From an uncultured Chromatiaceae bacterium (GTDB taxonomy: Bacteria; Pseudomonadota; Gammaproteobacteria; Enterobacterales; Alteromonadaceae), in assembly GCA_946481195.1 (NCBI GenBank), contig CAMLNG010000216.1, positions 1 to 6,578 on the forward strand: 6,578 nt of DNA, in the 5' to 3' direction. Shown piece after piece: positions 4,852 to 6,578 of the stretch; the stretch's first letter is position 1; each line of letters opens with the position of its first letter. The position numbers and the translations under genes are program-made. The notes below the pieces were generated by a model. That model saw only the letters and a list, made by a program, of their open reading frames with translations. It made no database searches and had not been told where the DNA came from.

Positions 4852-6578
4852 ATGAAACAAACATATCTGGCGGTGCTGATAGGCGCAGTGCTCACAGGGC
4901 CCGCAGTGGCCAGCGACACACCACAGCAAGACAACAACGACAACAATAACAAAGCCAAAACCGTGGCGAAAAAAACCAAAGCCGCCAACGACAGCGTCGA
5001 AGTGATCAAAGTCACCGGCATTCGCAGCAGCTTAAAAGAAAGCCAGGAGATTAAAAAACTGGCTGACAACGTGATAGACGCCATAGTCGCCGAAGATATC
5101 GGCAAATTCCCCGACGAAAACGTCGCTGAAGCGCTGCAGCGTATTCCCGGCGTCAGCGTCACCCGGGTTAATGGCGAAGGCCAGACCGTGACCGTGCGTG
5201 GCCTGACCGGCGACTACAACATCACCACGTTAAACGGCCGTAAGCTGGCGTCCGACAACCCGTCGCGCGATTTTAACTATGACGTCATTGCCTCTGAGCT
5301 GATTAGTGCCGTGCAGGTGCATAAAACACCGCAAGGCCATTTACCGGAAGGCGGCATCGGCGCTGTGGTGAATGTGCAGACAGCGCGGCCTTTGGATATC
5401 GGCAAATTTGTCTTGTCCGGATCGCTCAACAATACCTACAACGAAAGGGCGGAAAGTAACGATCCGCGTGGCTCGCTGTTTATCAGTGATGTCAGCCAGG
5501 ACCAGACTTTTGGTGCGCTGGCGTCCATCACCCATTCCAATTACACCAACCGGCACGACAGTTATCAGGCCTGGTCCTTCAGCGAAAGGCCGGTGGATAT
5601 TGGCCGTGACGGCGTGGTGGAACACAAAGCGGTGCGGTTTCCGGGTTATGCCCAGCTGACGTCTTATCAGGATGAACGCACCCGCACCGGCGGCACTGTG
5701 GCGCTGCAATGGCAACCGAATGACAATATCGACGTCAATTTTGATGCGCTCTACAGCGTCTACGACATTGATTCAAACGGCCGGCAGCTGTCGGTGGTGA
5801 CTTATTCCGAATCCTGGTTGCCGGCGAAAAACGGCGTTTATACCAGTGTCGATGTCGGCGCTGACGGCTGGGCCAAACAGCTGGCGTGGCAAGGCCCGGC
5901 GCTGATGGATATCGTCGATACCCGGGCGCCGCGGCGTAACACCACCTATCAGTACGGTCTGAACCTGAACTGGGTGACGGACGCGCTGACCTACAACTTC
6001 GACCTCGCCACTTCAGCGGCAGAAAACAAAAATAACGGCGACAACAAATATGTAGTGGCGCGCTCCGGCGTCGAATCAGCCAGCATCAACTGGAACAACG
6101 GTGAGGCGATTCCGGATATTGTGTTATCGGAAGAAGTGACCCCTAACAGTGTGTTTGGCGCCTGGTACACCAATACCGACGGCACCGGCGTCAAAGATGC
6201 CACCGACAACGCCGCGTTCAGTGGCACCTGGGAAAACGACGGCCTGATTAGCAAAGTGATGTTTGGCGCAGGTTACGACCGGCAGGAAAAAGAACGCATC
6301 ACCCACCGCTCGAAAAATGCCTCGATTTTTGCTGGCGAAAACCTGGCGAAAATCAATGCACCAAAATCGGCGCTGGTGAATTTTTATGGCCACGAATGGT
6401 GGCGTTTACCGGCCAATGCACTGGATGCCGGCAACATCAGTAATTTTATGGGCAGCACCAAAGCCAATATTCCGGCCAACTGGGCGACGGTGAATATGAC
6501 CAACCTGTATAAATTCCTCGGTGAGCTGGACCCGGCAGCTGCGGCTGACCCCGATGCCTGGTCGGATGTACGTCGCCT
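4852..6578 (+). CDS. TonB-dependent outer-membrane receptor, sugar-uptake type, truncated by the window edge
   Basis: The first 575 codons are open to the right edge; receptors of this kind usually run to about 850-1000 residues, so the C-terminal barrel is missing. Residues 1-20 form a signal peptide with a likely cut at AVA|SD. An Asn/Asp/Lys-rich spacer follows (22-47), then a TonB-box-like VEVIKVTG (49-56). The plug domain spans about 57-180, with IRSSLKES, DNVIDAIVAEDIGKFPDENVAEALQ in two stretches, RIPGVSVTR (97-105), TVRGLTGDYN, LNGRKLAS and LPEGGIGAVVNVQTARP (164-180). These blocks match the Xanthomonas/Caulobacter/Alteromonadales receptor family (TIGR01782 type). Known members use TonB energy to import oligosaccharides or other ligands across the outer membrane. 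Alternating beta-barrel strands follow from about 185. Its divergent position beside galE, galT and a GH97 enzyme suggests a galactose-containing ligand; that is inference from context. Confidence 0.94.
   Translation, partial: MKQTYLAVLIGAVLTGPAVASDTPQQDNNDNNNKAKTVAKKTKAANDSVEVIKVTGIRSSLKESQEIKKLADNVIDAIVAEDIGKFPDENVAEALQRIPGVSVTRVNGEGQTVTVRGLTGDYNITTLNGRKLASDNPSRDFNYDVIASELISAVQVHKTPQGHLPEGGIGAVVNVQTARPLDIGKFVLSGSLNNTYNERAESNDPRGSLFISDVSQDQTFGALASITHSNYTNRHDSYQAWSFSERPVDIGRDGVVEHKAVRFPGYAQLTSYQDERTRTGGTVALQWQPNDNIDVNFDALYSVYDIDSNGRQLSVVTYSESWLPAKNGVYTSVDVGADGWAKQLAWQGPALMDIVDTRAPRRNTTYQYGLNLNWVTDALTYNFDLATSAAENKNNGDNKYVVARSGVESASINWNNGEAIPDIVLSEEVTPNSVFGAWYTNTDGTGVKDATDNAAFSGTWENDGLISKVMFGAGYDRQEKERITHRSKNASIFAGENLAKINAPKSALVNFYGHEWWRLPANALDAGNISNFMGSTKANIPANWATVNMTNLYKFLGELDPAAAADPDAWSDVRR

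Noticed and set aside
4794..5162. Minus-strand open frame of 122 codons opposite the receptor start, with hydrophobic stretches
   Set aside because: It is antisense to the signal peptide and plug of the TonB receptor, and its hydrophobic look comes from the complementary codons.

Overview
The window looks like a carbohydrate-utilisation locus from a Gram-negative gammaproteobacterium. The closest impression is an Alteromonadales-type organism (Rheinheimera, Alishewanella or Shewanella relatives). This rests on the sugar-type TonB-dependent receptor, the periplasmic GH97 glycosidase and the GalE and GalT sequences, which are very like the enterobacterial enzymes. The genus is a guess and cannot be fixed from the sequence alone.

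Layout from left to right. Positions 1-208 are non-coding as far as I can tell. They hold a short repeat cluster (three copies of a 17-base core, then a GGTGGGT/ACCCACC hairpin with a duplicated CCACCCTACA tail) that runs into the stop codon of the first gene. Three genes then lie on the minus strand, transcribed right to left: galE (4461 to 3406), galT (3419 to 2319) and an exported GH97 glycosidase (2218 to 209). galE and galT overlap by 14 bases, and 100 bases separate galT from the GH97 gene. A 390-base divergent intergenic region (4462-4851) is rich in inverted repeats. A TonB-dependent receptor gene starts at 4852 on the plus strand and runs off the right edge after 575 codons.

Proposed joint function (inference): the receptor imports an oligosaccharide through the outer membrane. 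The GH97 enzyme has the residue pattern of the retaining alpha-galactosidase branch and would release galactose in the periplasm. GalT and GalE would then convert galactose-1-phosphate to UDP-glucose/glucose-1-phosphate in the cytoplasm. No galactokinase, inner-membrane transporter, mutarotase or regulator is visible in the window.

The most unusual signals are non-coding. An exact 17-base sequence is present upstream of both the GH97 gene and the receptor gene, in the same orientation relative to each. The leaders of the divergent galE and receptor genes also share a layout: AGCCGGCCTG within a GC-rich hairpin, then AGAAGAGG, six bases, and GATG.
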